Positions 28,401-41,791 of a stretch of 64,000 bases of DNA are shown in pieces (within the stretch, counting starts at the first letter, position 1; each line of letters begins with the position of its first letter). Origin of the DNA: Aphis gossypii. Lineage: Eukaryota; Arthropoda; Insecta; Hemiptera; Aphididae. The stretch is from positions 44,245,260 through 44,309,259 of the forward strand of contig NC_065530.1 of assembly GCF_020184175.1 (NCBI RefSeq), in the 5' to 3' direction. The position numbers and the translations under genes were made by a program. The notes below the pieces were generated by a model. That model worked only from the letters and a program-made list of their open reading frames with translations. It was not told the DNA's origin and did not search any database.

Positions 28401-31400
28401 AAATTCTTAAATTAAAGTTCACAAGTTATACCTACACGCATTTAGGAATGAACTACTTATTTATAACCGATCAAAACGTTGTTCAAGTCTCTAAAAGCCT
28501 CTAAAAAAATCTCGACCACGCGTCATAACTAACTATAACCTACATTGGCTATATATTAAATATAACATTTTATATTTACCATTTATGTATATAATATATA
28601 TTTATAATGTATATATATACCATTATAATAATGAATATATTATTATAATATTACCGTCATTATACTACGTGTATTTCGGTCGGAACGAAATAATTACTAC
28701 ATAATAACCGTCTTTTAATATTATTTATACGGCCACTGAAGAAATAATTAGCTGTTTTTATTGCTATATAGGACACGTGCCATTGCATTCCATTCGGATA
28801 AAAATTATATATATTTTTTTTTTACAAGTGACTGTTGAGCAATTAACTCTAGTTAATTAAAACGCCAACGGTCTGAATAACGTAGACTTAACCAATTATG
28901 GGTTATTTGAAAACAATGTTTTCGACAAATGAAAATTATGTCATATTTTTATTTTGTTTGTAGCTTTGTTAATTCTATGTAATTTATAAAGATTTGTTCT
29001 TTTAAGTACTTATTAAGAATAACTCGAGTGTTCTAAAAGTATATTATATAATTTAATGTTTGTAAGTATTAAAGAATACATGCAATGCAATTTTATTTCA
29101 GCGGAACGCGAAATAAATTATATTTTTATATTATGTATAATACTATATAATTTGTAATTTGTATTATAATAAACGTTGCTCGGTATAAATTTATGTGAAC
29201 ATTAATGTTTTAAATTCATATTTTTCTTTCAGAAATCGTTTGGTGTTATACATTATTAAATTCAATGCGTCATATCTTTATATCGGACACATCATTACTC
29301 TCTCAGGTCTTTAACCATACTCTACATATATACATCACAATGACAATCGACTATATATGTAGTCGCTATCTCTTTTAGGGCGCCATCCCTACAACTAGTT
29401 GTCTATATAGATAATACTACCGCAATATCAAATGACCGTTCCCCGCGCACTTGGGTTCATTCATATGGATCGACCACGCGTGGTTATATTATGGTACAGA
29501 ATATTATGATGATGAGGAGGTGTGATGCGGGGGAAGGTTCCCGGGTTTCCGGGAGTTTAACTCGATTATGATAATAGAAAAACTGATCGCGGTGTGGCCG
29601 CGTCGGCGGTCACGAACAAAACAAACTTTGGGTGATTTATCGACACCCCCGCCTTCTCAGCCCACGTCAGTTCATCCCGTATGTGACTATTTTTTTCTCA
29701 TCTCGCCCCCTTACCCTCTCACATTCAAAACCAACCACCATCCCCCGGCCGTATCGTTTTTCTATTTTTATTTTACCCCGGTAAATATACGTCCTCTTAA
29801 CGTTTATCTCGTATATGTAATAACCATTTAGAACACGAAAGAAAAACTCTTTTATGTTTTCGGCATTTCCATAATGCGTTTTCTTTCAAAAAGTCACGTT
29901 ATTCCCTATGCGTTCGATTTGGATCTAGGGGTGGAAAACGTAGTTGGTTACAATATCTCATATACGATATATACTACTGTGTCTACATATATATTCAGAA
30001 TATAACAGTAGTACATGAATCACCGTAAGATAATATTATACATACATATTATAGCGTGCGGTTAAAATAAAACAGAATAAAAAATCCGCCAAAAGTCATA
30101 AATTTTAAAGCGGAACTCAAAATACCTACCTCGTTATACGAATACTGCCGTATCATTTCTATAATTTAGTTGTTTATATTATTGTTGCTATCAAACATAT
30201 CAGCGTACATGTAATAAAAGCCAATGCCTAATACAATATTGATATAGCTAATAATATATTACAATATTATTATTTGTCATGATGGTAATTGGTAGTTAAT
30301 TAATAATCAGATAGGTAACTATAATATAAATATAATTGTATAATGATATACCTACTATTTTATCAATAGGTTTTCAAAATCGTTGAGTGTATTTTATTAT
30401 ATAATAAAGTATAACTTATAATCAATTTATAATTTATTAATTTTAAACATTTATCAATGTATAATAATAAAAATAAAAAAAAAAATGTTTGAAAATAATA
30501 ACTTTAATATGTTCTTTAATATTGTGTTAAAATATATAGACACTTTGCAAGTAAATAAATTATAATAGATTAATTTAACTTACGTATAATATAATATGTC
30601 TAAACAATTCGAGTAAAAATAGTTATTTCTGTTTAAAAATTAATTGTCATAACTCATGACGATTTAAAAATAATACGTATCAAACATATTCATAATTAAT
30701 ATTCGTATACCGGCTGACAGTTTTAAGTACTTATTTATTGAATACCTATTACTGTAATAATAAGTATATACAAGTAAGCGTATTTCATTAAACTTGTCGT
30801 CTGCTACTCTTTTTTCAATACATATTTACACACTTATAGTTTATAATGATTGATTAAAATAGATGTAGTTGATAGGTATAATGGAAAATATTATATTTAA
30901 TATAAAATTACATGTGTGTGTTATACATTAAAACGAATAATGGGTCTCTCTGCTAAGTATGTAGGTACTGTCTGTATCCATATTGTTTATATAGTCAGTT
31001 TATCAATGCTTTGAAAATGCCAAAAACAATATTTTCTTACGCGACGTCTAATGAATAGTTTACGAGAAACAGTGTTTACAATGGCTACTACAACACATGT
31101 CACACGTCGGTTATGTCAACGCCACGTGAATAGACGTGTTTATTGTGTGGCTTTCGTTTTAATTGGATTGTCATTCAGATTCCAAGTTTATAGACATTAA
31201 AAATTAAAAAAAAGTACAGATAGGGTTCTCAGGTTCGAGTCATTATTGTACCTATAATAGTCATTTGAAATTACTTAGTAGACAAACATTAAATAATCGC
31301 TTTCCAAAAACAATATTGAACCACGGTTTACTAAAAATGTTATTAAACTTATCGCGGAAGAGTTTTCCTGTCCTCTAACAAAATGTGTGATATACAATTT

Positions 31401-33289
31401 TATTTTTGATTTTATACTAGATATAATAATAAAATAAATAATAAATTACAAAAAGGTATAATATTAGGTAAACTATCTTTATAATTAATTTAACTATTAT
31501 ATTGCCACTTGCACAGTAAAGCATACGATTGAAGATTTGTATTAAATTGTTGGTTTTTCATAGAAAAACTTAAAAATTGTATTATGCCACCAATAATACA
31601 GTACTATAATAATTATCACGAAATTTTATTAATATTTTTACAGTTAGTTAAATTATATAAATAAAAATTAAACAAATATAATATTATCCCACATCCATTA
31701 TACTTTCAGTTGTCATTCAAATGATATGAGGGATACCTTGGATGACTACTGTCATTGTTTATGTTGTTTTATATTAAATACATATAATAAAATTATGTAT
31801 TATAATCACACGTAGCAACATTTTTGTTTCATGTTTTTGAGTGTTGTCGTTTTTAATGGAGAATTCAACGTATAGGTACTTTAATTTATGGATTTGCTTG
31901 TCTCCCAGCTGATAAATACACACTGTTGAAAATAAAATCCCTGATTTGGTAATTGATTATCATGGAAAGATTGAGCGAACAAATATTATTAATGAAGATT
32001 AATTATATTTAACAGTTAAAATTAAAAACAATTAAATATTGCAAGATTCATTCCTATAAAAATAAATGTTTAATCAAGCAGTGAAATTAATTTTAATACG
32101 AATATGCAATATTTGTGTCATTGTACTCTTTAGATTTGGTTAAATAAGTATATTTAAGAGCTAATAGGTATAATAGGGCTATTAGTATTTTAACATATAA
32201 TAATTTAATTTTTGGTTTTAGTAACGTTATTAATACAAATAATATACAATTGTTTATAATATATGTATTATTCATTTTAAATACTTTTTAAAATATGTTG
32301 TCAAACCTAATTCCATTTTTACTTAAAATTAACGGCTTTGATTTGTTAATGTGAAAATAATAAATAAGTACAATGACAATTTAATTTAGTTCTCAGTTCA
32401 ATATCCGAAACTATTCGTATTATGTGTATTTTTCTGTTATTTTACAATATGGCATTTTTTCCCTCTGAGACAATTTACGCACGTACAAATAATGAAAAAT
32501 AATAACATAGATTGTCCGATGGTCACAACACTGCTATTATTCTTGGTTAGACTCTTGATCCTTCTGACGTAAATCCGTTACTCCAAATCCCTTAACATAT
32601 CCCGTCTAGCAAATCCTATGTCGTTTGTCTGGACATTGTTTTGTATCGTATTTTTGATAAATATTAGAACCAATATATATTCCAAATTCTACGAAAATAA
32701 TTTCACTTTGCTTTATATAGGCTGGCATATATAATATAGGAAGTAATATTTAACGCATTCTGCTGTAAATAATATTAAATATTTATTTTAAACATATAAA
32801 AATAATAAGTAATTCATTTTTATTTTTTTATTTTCTAAATAAACAACCACTGATTAGGCAATGATACTAATTGAAATTATAATAATTCTTAAATTGTTAT
32901 AATAAATTATGGATTAGTTCCCTAAATAAATAATATTGTAATATTTCATATTCTATTTTTTTTATGTACAAACATATAAAAACAAATAAGATTTTTTTTA
33001 ATTATATTTTATATTTTTAATCAAAACCACTTTGTTTGTTTTTTCATTTATTAACAAATAATATACTATATGTAGGTATATTTGTAAAGCACTTATTATT
33101 TAATTAAAATTCCTACAAGAATGTCGACTATATGAAGACTATATGAGAAGAGGATTTATAAAATACTCGTATGTTCAAGCCGAAAAGTTAAAATGCTAAT
33201 ACTAATGTAAATATGCAATAAGTACCAAACAATATAATTTCTTTTATGATCTCAAAAAGAAAGTATCTTCAATTTGTTTAGCAGTATAA
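25451..33289. other. Intron DNA with islands at 27300-28280 and 29270-29960
   Basis: The first island is CpG-containing with AGAGAGAGAGAAAG and GTGTGTGTGTGAGTG tracts. The second has CCCCGCGCAC and GTGTGGCCGCGTCGGCGG words and a C-rich stretch near 29650-29750. Open frames of up to 90 codons here are low complexity. Between and beyond the islands I see AT-rich DNA only. Confidence 0.35.
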
Positions 33290-33610
33290 AATCACGGGTA
33301 CCGTTTATTAAAATGGGGTCTGATTTTCCTATTTCAATTTTTTAGATTGTTACTAGTTGACGTTGGCTGATTCACCGGGTAATAACATCATGGCACATTA
33401 AAGGGGAGCGTATGATTAATTAACTTCCAATGTAAACGGAGACAGGAATTTTGGACCAGCTTTGCTCATATCGGATATCACAGGCCGCAACACGAAATCG
33501 CCCCAACCTTTTCACGTTGGCGGTGGTTATTTGGACCTCATGTTCCTGCGAAGTAATTAAACAAATCCTCATAAGACCTCATACACTCGACAGGTTTCAA
33601 GCACATTGTT
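33290..33610. other. Isolated higher-GC island, possible conserved element
   Basis: About 300 bases of balanced composition inside some 6 kb of very AT-rich DNA. Contains GATTAATTAACTTCC (a homeodomain-type TAATTA core), two ATCGGATATC/CACGTTGGCGG patches and no long open frame. It looks more like a regulatory element than an exon. Confidence 0.3.
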
Positions 33611-36600
33611 ATAAAAGGTAAATTAATATTAGTTTATTATATTAACTAGTATGTATAGGATTCGTGTAAATACGGATGTATAATGTTCAATGATTATAAT
33701 AATATAATAAAATATATGTAAAAATATAATATTGTGATACAAATAGGTAATACAAACTATATTGTTAAATTTTCATATCCATTAAATAGCATTGTTAATA
33801 AAATTAAAATATTATTGTATTATTTAAATCAATCATATTGATATTTACTTAGACAAGGAGCAACTATAGTATTAACTTCAAAATAACTCAAAAAACCATT
33901 ATTGGCAAATTGAATATGCATAAGCTATTCAAGCTAAAAGTATATTTTGATAAGTTCACAGTAGCATAGAATAATTAAGTGTAATCAATTATCTACCAAG
34001 ACCATTTCCCGATCCCATTTAAATCGCATTAACAACGTAAATGTAAATTAATTGTTTTATAATTGCATCCTTTCTTTATTTAGTAAAATCGTCACTGAAT
34101 TATTAAACACGGTTATGAAGAGTAAATATATTATATATATATATATAATGTATAAAAATCTGTATTTGCAACAATCAACTAAAAAAAAAAATTGAAAGAA
34201 CCAAAATAAGGGAAGTTAATACTAATAATACAGTATGCTAGTACTCTTATATATTTATAGCGGTAAATGCTAAATATTGAATGTTGAATCTAAAACAGGA
34301 AAATGTTATTAAAATAAACCAATTTTAAGGTTACATAAATACACAATTATGTGATGTTGAACCTCACAAAACATGCTTACACTTACATCAGTTATATTTA
34401 TTTAGCTTCATAAAATAATTGGCCAAATGAGACGTAAAAGAATGACGTTTGAAAATGTAAATAGCATGAAATATAAATCGCTTTTTGACTGTTGAAAAAA
34501 AAGGATTATTTACAAACCCTAAAAACTCAAAAAAAAAAAAAACGCAGATTGGCGTTAACCATGCTCCGGGGGTTAATGAAGGTTTAAACTCGTAATTTAT
34601 ATGCCCATTAAAAACTGCGGTTCGATTAAAACGTAAGTCCATGTATACCATCACGAATTACTGCTTAGTTATCTGTATAATTACACAATTAATCGACACT
34701 TCCCTGTTTTCCTCGTTTGCATAATGCCGGACAGCTAAATTGTTCAGTTACTACAATGCACTACCTATAAATAATAAATAGGTATCTGTCTTAAAAGTCT
34801 ACCTAATAAAATAGATGAGTGTCAGGTTATAAATTGTTAAAATTTATTCAACAACGGCTATGCAGATAGGACGGTGGTATTATAAGTTTTATTTTAATAT
34901 CAAACATTTATTATATTGCATGAGTATAGTAATATAATTTAATATCATTGATGTTTCGTAATTGTGTATAATAAATTAATGGTAATTACGTTAATTATTT
35001 AATCAATTCAAACGAAGAATTAAAAAACAACATAATTTATTTGCAGAAGATAAAAAATAATATGTATCTTTTTTTATACTACTCGTATATTATTATTTTG
35101 TATATATTTTCACTGAATCAATTTATTATGTATCTAAACTATTATTAGTTTTTATATTATTCTCTAAATTTTATCTTTGCATTGTATTTATACACCAGTA
35201 TTATTAATATTATATTACATAATTTTCATATACTGTAGATTTTTATAATATTAAAAAAAAACTCTTTAATCAGTATCTTTTTTTATTAATATCTTACTTC
35301 ACTAGAAATTGTAAACTAGTGTATTTGACACATTGATTGACAAAAATAAATTGGTCTATTGTATGCACTTCATCGCACATATCTTATTGAATAAACAATT
35401 CACTTTCAGATCTTTTCAACAACAGGTTAGAAACGTCCAAATCCTTCTATCTTGTAAAATGTTTTAATATATAATATATGAAATATTATACCCGTTTGAT
35501 ATAGTTTTATAAAAGGTATTTATCTAAAAAATAATCAAATTATGTTTACTATACATAGTATCTACATATATTGTCAGTAATTACAATAGGTATTATTATG
35601 AATATTTTTAGAATTTTAGATCCTGTTTCATTCGAAATTGTATTTTAAATATAGTTTTGTTTTGAATTTAAAGAAACTATTTACGTGCCTACCTAAATAT
35701 GTGTATTAGATAATCTTAATTTGTATGCGAATTAATTTATATTATCCACTGTTGAATAATATTATTTTTATTATGATTACTATTATTCATTAATTAAATA
35801 TTATACTGTAGGCATGTCTATAAAATATGTCTTCTTAGTAGGCAGTCAAATATAATACGTACAGTTAGTCAAAGTTTGATATCTGAAAAATTTATAATTC
35901 TTTACATGTTGTCTTATGTATAATATTGTACACTTGTGCTTATTAATTATTACAGTTAATATTCATATGATAAAATATTACTATATTTGTTTTATAATTT
36001 TGTTGTATATTTGTCTATTATTTGATAACGGAGTATATTCATTTAGTTTTCTCCCCACTTCTGGCTGGCAAAATTCTCATTAAAGGCAATAGTAAAGACC
36101 ACTTTAACAAAGAGGTTTGCTTGCACAAACACAGAACATCAAACAATCTGTATATTAATTTCTCATACTTATTCTAAAGGAAATCTTCAAGTATCTACAT
36201 ATAAAGTTAAGCGTTTGAACAACATTTAAACTTCAATAAGACAAGTTAAACACGGTCGTATAAAGTCAAGCATACAAGATTCGAAACAATTGAATATGAG
36301 AAATTAAATTAATTAATTATAAATTAGTTTACCTAGTAGCTACACTTCCAATTTACAGGAAGCTTCTAATATTAATTAACAGTTATAATATTTTAACACT
36401 TGAAAACTCAACACATGTTCACTTTAAGTCTATGTCATGACTTCACGATTACTACGTAGGTTGTTATAAGATTATATTATTACATTGTTTTTAACCAATC
36501 ATTCACGCTCTCCAATCGAATGACAGGAGATTGATTCGGGTTGACCAATAGGTAGAAAAATCTCTCAGTGGGAAACAGAACTCAAACAAAAAAAATGACC

Positions 36601-37794
36601 GTAATTCGAAGGGTTAGCGATAACAGACATACCAAAAGTGTCAAGAGATAACGACAGAGCGCTATATGTATGTATGTAGACGAACATTATCGTGATTTTT
36701 TTTTTAAACAGAGGGGGTTGAGCTTAAAGTGAAAAATTATAGTTGTTTCCGACGTTTCCGGACGGCTGCGTAGACCGGACGTTCGGACTAGAATGAACGC
36801 AAATGAACCAAACGCCGAGTGAGAGACTTTTAGACTACAATCGATGTACACCTTATCCCCTATTTATTCCACATATGTATATACTATATAGATATACATT
36901 TATATAAATCTTTTCTGTCTCCCTATAGTTTTACACACCGGAAACCTCTTGTTTACGGTACGTTTGTTTGACCCTGTAAATAACGCGTATAAATGATACG
37001 GAATCTATATGTGTATATGTGTCCTCCGTTTACTGCGAATAACTGAATACTTCCCAGGAGGATAAAACCATCGTTATCGATTTCCATTAACCACCACCAC
37101 CACCTCCAATTGCACATAGGTACTAAATGACAGGAGTAAATATACCTTCAGATAAAAAAAACACACAGGCACGCGTATTTTATAAGAAATAAACTTTTTA
37201 GTTTTTATATTCGTACAAGCGTTAACAGTGTTATAATATCAAAATCTTTTACTTGCAATATTCGTATAAAATACTGAAAAACATATTTTATAAACATTTG
37301 GAAAAGTAGAATTTTAATAATAATTTATTAATACAGATACAGTTCGGATTTGTATCGTATACAATATACATAGTACCTATCTTATGGTCTTATGGACTAT
37401 GGATGTATTAGATTTATAATATAAACTGATTTTATTCTATTCAAATATAAAATGAATGAAAAAAGAATGTTAAATCCAAAACTACGTGTAAATAATTAAA
37501 ATATCTTAAATTACAAGTTTTTTATGGTTAACATACCTATTATTTATTTTAAATTAATATGCTCCATAGTCAAAGTCAGGGTTGTTATTGACTAACTGCG
37601 TTGGACGGTTTAGAGGAGAATTATATAGATAGTTAATGGTAAAGGTAGTGAAATTTCTCAGTTGATGAGAAAGCACTCTAAAGTTGATATCCATTATCAG
37701 GGTAAGTAAATTAATATGACCAGATTACTGATAATATTATGTAAGGTACTCACGATATAAGACTGACAGTTGTATATTTTGTAAAGAAATGGAA
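33611..37794. other. AT-rich intron DNA with island at 36480-37140
   Basis: The 36480-37140 patch is higher GC with GACGTTTCCGGACGGCTGCG and a CCACCACCACCACC run near 37090. Upstream DNA is low-complexity AT. The 88-codon frame at 34388-34654 has a Phe run from a poly-A tract and no domain. Confidence 0.35.
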
Positions 37795-37830
37795 AAACTC
37801 ACCTGCAAAAAAATAACAAATAAAATTTAA
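37795..37830 (-). promoter_or_regulatory. Candidate zero-nucleotide recursive splice (ratchet) site
   Basis: Read on the minus strand, a pyrimidine-rich stretch (7 or more consecutive T) runs into GCAG at 37806-37803 and is followed at once by GTGAGT at 37802-37797. This matches the ratchet-point pattern: pyrimidine tract, NCAG, then GTRAGT. Branch-point-like CTATAAT/TAATT words lie about 25-35 bases upstream, behind a longer T run. It is the only perfect CAG|GTRAGT behind a T tract that I found on either strand. It lies in the direction of LMO transcription and would split a 60154-12064 intron almost in half. Function as a ratchet is inferred; it could also be the 5' end of a tiny or regulated exon. 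Confidence 0.6.
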
Positions 37831-40800
37831 TTATAGATTTACATACAAAAAAAAAAAAAAATCGCGTTTGCGTTGTATGAATACTATAATATTAATACCA
37901 ATTCGATCAATAAACACATACACAAATACGAGTAAATACAGACATGTATATTATATATATTGTTTATTAAAACAACTAATTTTATTTATTCAAAGTTTAA
38001 TTTATATTTTAAAATAGGTACATAATTATACGTAAACCAAAGACTAAAAACTTAGTTCAAACAAGTTAGAATTTTTCTGTTCTTCAAAATATAAAATGGT
38101 GATTAGGACGATAGAATTTAATTCATGATATTAATAACTATTTTTCATTTATTTTGAGTGATTAGGTAAGAATACAATTTTTTAGACTTAATAAATAAAT
38201 ATAAACAATATGGATGTAGAATAAAAATTCAGTTTATATAATTATATCCCAATATACATAATATAAGAAGTATAGGTATTACATTTATTTGTAAAAGTAT
38301 AATAGACATTTATCTGTATGTTTTTTTTTTTCATTTTTGGAATTGAAATTGCGTAAATTACATTTAAAGGATTTATTAAAAAAAAATGTGTATTCCAAAA
38401 TATTGATTTTAAAATGTTGTTTTATACGCTCCGATAAGGTTACAGTAGGTACTCTCATTTATGACGCGAGACTCTGGTTTGTAAACAATAAAGGTAATAA
38501 TATAACTAAATCATTAATATTGGTAATTCATCAAATTTCTCTGGCATTTATTTACTTACTTAGATATTATACGTAGGTACCTATTAATTATTATTATGTA
38601 TTTAATATCCACCGTATATACGCAACTAGCAGAAAAATATCGTACGATTTAGTCTTGGAGTTCATACTTTGAATCTCCTACTGGTTAATTAGAGAAGCCC
38701 ATTCCCTTTTTGTTCGTCCGTCTGTCGATCTAAGACACATGCAGCACACATTACTCCAAGCACGAACCCCATCGAACGGAGAAACCTTTACATTATTAAT
38801 TATATTATTTACACACCGTGGCGGTGAAAACGATGTGTACAAGCGTGGGGATATTATGTACGAAATGTATATACAGTATACGCGTATAAGTATAAGTAAT
38901 ATGCACTTTATATATGTATATATATATGTATATTTTTGTCCCAATAAGTTTTGACTCGGTGTGTCAGGGGGTACGATGCTGGATGGGGGTGAGTTTTAGG
39001 TGTTCAGAGGAGAGAGAAAACCAGCCGATGGCGTCGTCGTCGTTGTCCCAGAGTAATATATACATGTCGCATATACATATTATATATATTATATATACAT
39101 TACGGGCGCATATATATCGAGTCCCCGGCACTATTAGTGAACTGTCAGTCGCACTTGAATTATTGCGTAAATTCGTTTAATTAATGTTATATTTAGCCTG
39201 GGACACGCCGCAACACACCGCGCGCCACCATCGTTCAAATCTAAAATCTACAATAACGCACACAAGTATACACTCGCACAAGTACGTGACGCACTATGTG
39301 AACAACATATACGTAACGTAACATAATAATACGTAAATAATATAAACACTCGCGTGTGTGAGAGAGTAAACCGACCGATATCGTACGGGAAAATTAAATT
39401 ATTGCACTCGGGTACCCGATGAATCGGTTTGAATTAAGTACTACAATACTATATATATATATATAGTGTCCGTGAGCGGAAAACCGCGTGTCGGCGGTAT
39501 CGAGTTAAACAACGTCTTCGTCTCGCAGGCGGTCGTGGTTTTCGTGACATATTCGGTTTAGGCAGCTCAGTATGTCGACTACCATACATTGTTTTGTGTA
39601 CGATATTATTGCATTATAATATAAATATTATATACTGTCAAGTCTAAATCACAAATGTCTAATTAGTTACGAGGGGTTATTTAATAGCAACAACTCGTTC
39701 TTTATTAGTAATAATAAATATTATTATTTTTATTTATGAATACAATATATCATACCTAATATAATATATAGTATAAACGCTATAAACCTATAATATTATT
39801 ATTTTTTTATTTTACTTTTCAAGAAGATAATGGGCCCTATTAGACATTATATAAGTAAAATGTTAAAATATTTAATTTTTATTAAATATAAAGTATAATA
39901 CCTATGTATCAATAAAATGTAAGTATAATATTATAATACGAAATAGAAAGCATGGTAATAGGGATTAGGAACTTATAGTTAACTTAGGTCTTAGACTTAA
40001 CTAATAAAGTAAAGTTAGTAAACTATATTATTTGTTTTATAAGAATGTAGATAAATACCTATAGTTTGTTAAATGTTTATACTTTGCTCCTTCAGCAATT
40101 AATTCAAAAATGTATTTTTAAGATATTTATAAATATAATTTTATATTTCTAGTAACATTTCAAATATTGTTGTAACAAGGTAAGACGGTAAAGATAATAT
40201 TGAATTACGTATTTATATTATATGAATTTATTTAATATTGATTAATATTGTCATATTATCATATTTTACTACACTAGAAGTTTTATAATTTTTAATGGTA
40301 TAAAATATTAAAATCCCATTTTTTTTCAATTCTTTTTTACTGCTATCAATTATATTATTACTAATTAAATTTGTTATAAAGATCTTAAATGTTTTTCTAA
40401 ACAACTGTTTAGCATTATAATATTATGAGTATTATGACTATGACGTTCAAGTAACCCTCAACAACATGCTTGATAGTGAATAAAAAACTCTAAATATAAG
40501 TAATTAATAAGACTTTTAATTATTTTATACACAGTTATAATGTAATTTAATAATTCAGTAGAGGCTCATGTGATAACGACTAGTTTAATCTTACGACTAA
40601 ATATTCTTTTCAGAAATATTGCCACGACCAGCAATCTTATCGAATTTTTGTAAGAAAATCACTATTTCCCCCTTTTTTATTTTTACAACGCCAAGGTCCA
40701 GTTAATGTGAATAAATCATAAATAATTCGATTTTACCGGACGTCATTTTGTCAGACCCCAAGAAAATATACGACCAAGATAACTTGTTTAGATAGACACA

Positions 40801-41628
40801 CCAAGATTTGTGGTCGCCTGACTGACCGAATGGGGTATTTGGTTTTTGTTTTGTGTATTTTTTTATGGTGGTCGTCTCACCCTCACTGCGAGTTTAAATG
40901 TATCAATTTTCGTAGGTTTATGGTGGTATCCGCGAATGTGCACACGTTATCTGTGTACACGGAAGTGTTGTGCAGTTAGTTACTATTGCCAAATTTGCAT
41001 GACCCTTCCTGGTTGTCCGGGGATTTCTCCAGTGACAATAATCGAGCTTTGTTCCAACCACTGATTTACGAGCCACCGCGATTCAGGTGGCGATATAACC
41101 CTGATAAAAGCACACATAAAAGTCACGGATTCGCGCGTCCGGCCGAACCGGAAACCGGATGCGATGTAAATCATGGCGTTTTCTTTTCGTCCCATAATAA
41201 TATCTCGTGTACCGTATAATATAATGGTTATCTATATAACACTATAGGTCAGACTGTGTTAAATTGTTAAATTAATAATTGTTGGCTGTTATACAAAAAT
41301 ATAATTAGACACGCGGCTTTTTTGAATTAAAAAATGAACGCTTTTAGTTCAAATTATGTTAGTACAAATAGAGTTGAAATTACTAAAAAATAAAGTTTAA
41401 ATAAAGATATTTAAGACTGAAGATTTTTGACTAGCCAATTTTAATTCCATACTTTTTTGTTTTTCCATTTACACTAATTGCATAATAAGGATTATTTTTT
41501 GAATGGTAAACAAACAAAACTTAATTAATTGATTATTATATTAAAACTCTATGAACATATTTTACTGTAATACATTTTTACTTATATTTATTAAAAAAAA
41601 TATAATATTATAAACATTTAAAAATGTA
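37831..41628. other. Intron DNA with islands at 38640-39560 and 40600-41230
   Basis: The first island has CpG-rich parts at 38960-39060 and 39180-39560 around a TATATA tract. The second includes GCGCGTCCGGCCGAACCGG near 41130. Overlapping frames in several registers show no domain. These are candidate regulatory islands or unannotated first exons. Confidence 0.3.
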
Positions 41629-41636
41629 ATAATAAG

Positions 41637-41783
41637 CAGTGGCGTATACCGGGGGGAAGGGGTTCAAACCCCCCTGAAATGTATGGTTGGTATGGGCATT
41701 GATTTCGATTGTTATAATATATATAATATTATCATATATTTTTTTTTAACCACCTCCGAAATTAACTTCTACAAACGCCACTG
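41637..41783. mobile_element. 147 bp hAT-type MITE with intact TSD
   Basis: The element begins CAGTGGCGTATACC and ends ACAAACGCCACTG, giving terminal inverted repeats CAGTGGCGT/ACGCCACTG. It is flanked by a perfect 8-bp direct repeat ATAATAAG at 41629-41636 and 41784-41791. An 8-bp target duplication with CAGTGGCG-type ends is characteristic of the hAT superfamily. There is no coding capacity; inside are a GGGGGG/CCCCCC-containing 5' part and a T run. The intact duplication suggests a comparatively recent insertion. Confidence 0.85.
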
Positions 41784-41791
41784 ATAATAAG

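Noticed and set aside
31228..31245. GGTTCGAGTC as a tRNA T-arm
   Set aside because: No matching stem partner or tRNA-length cloverleaf around it.
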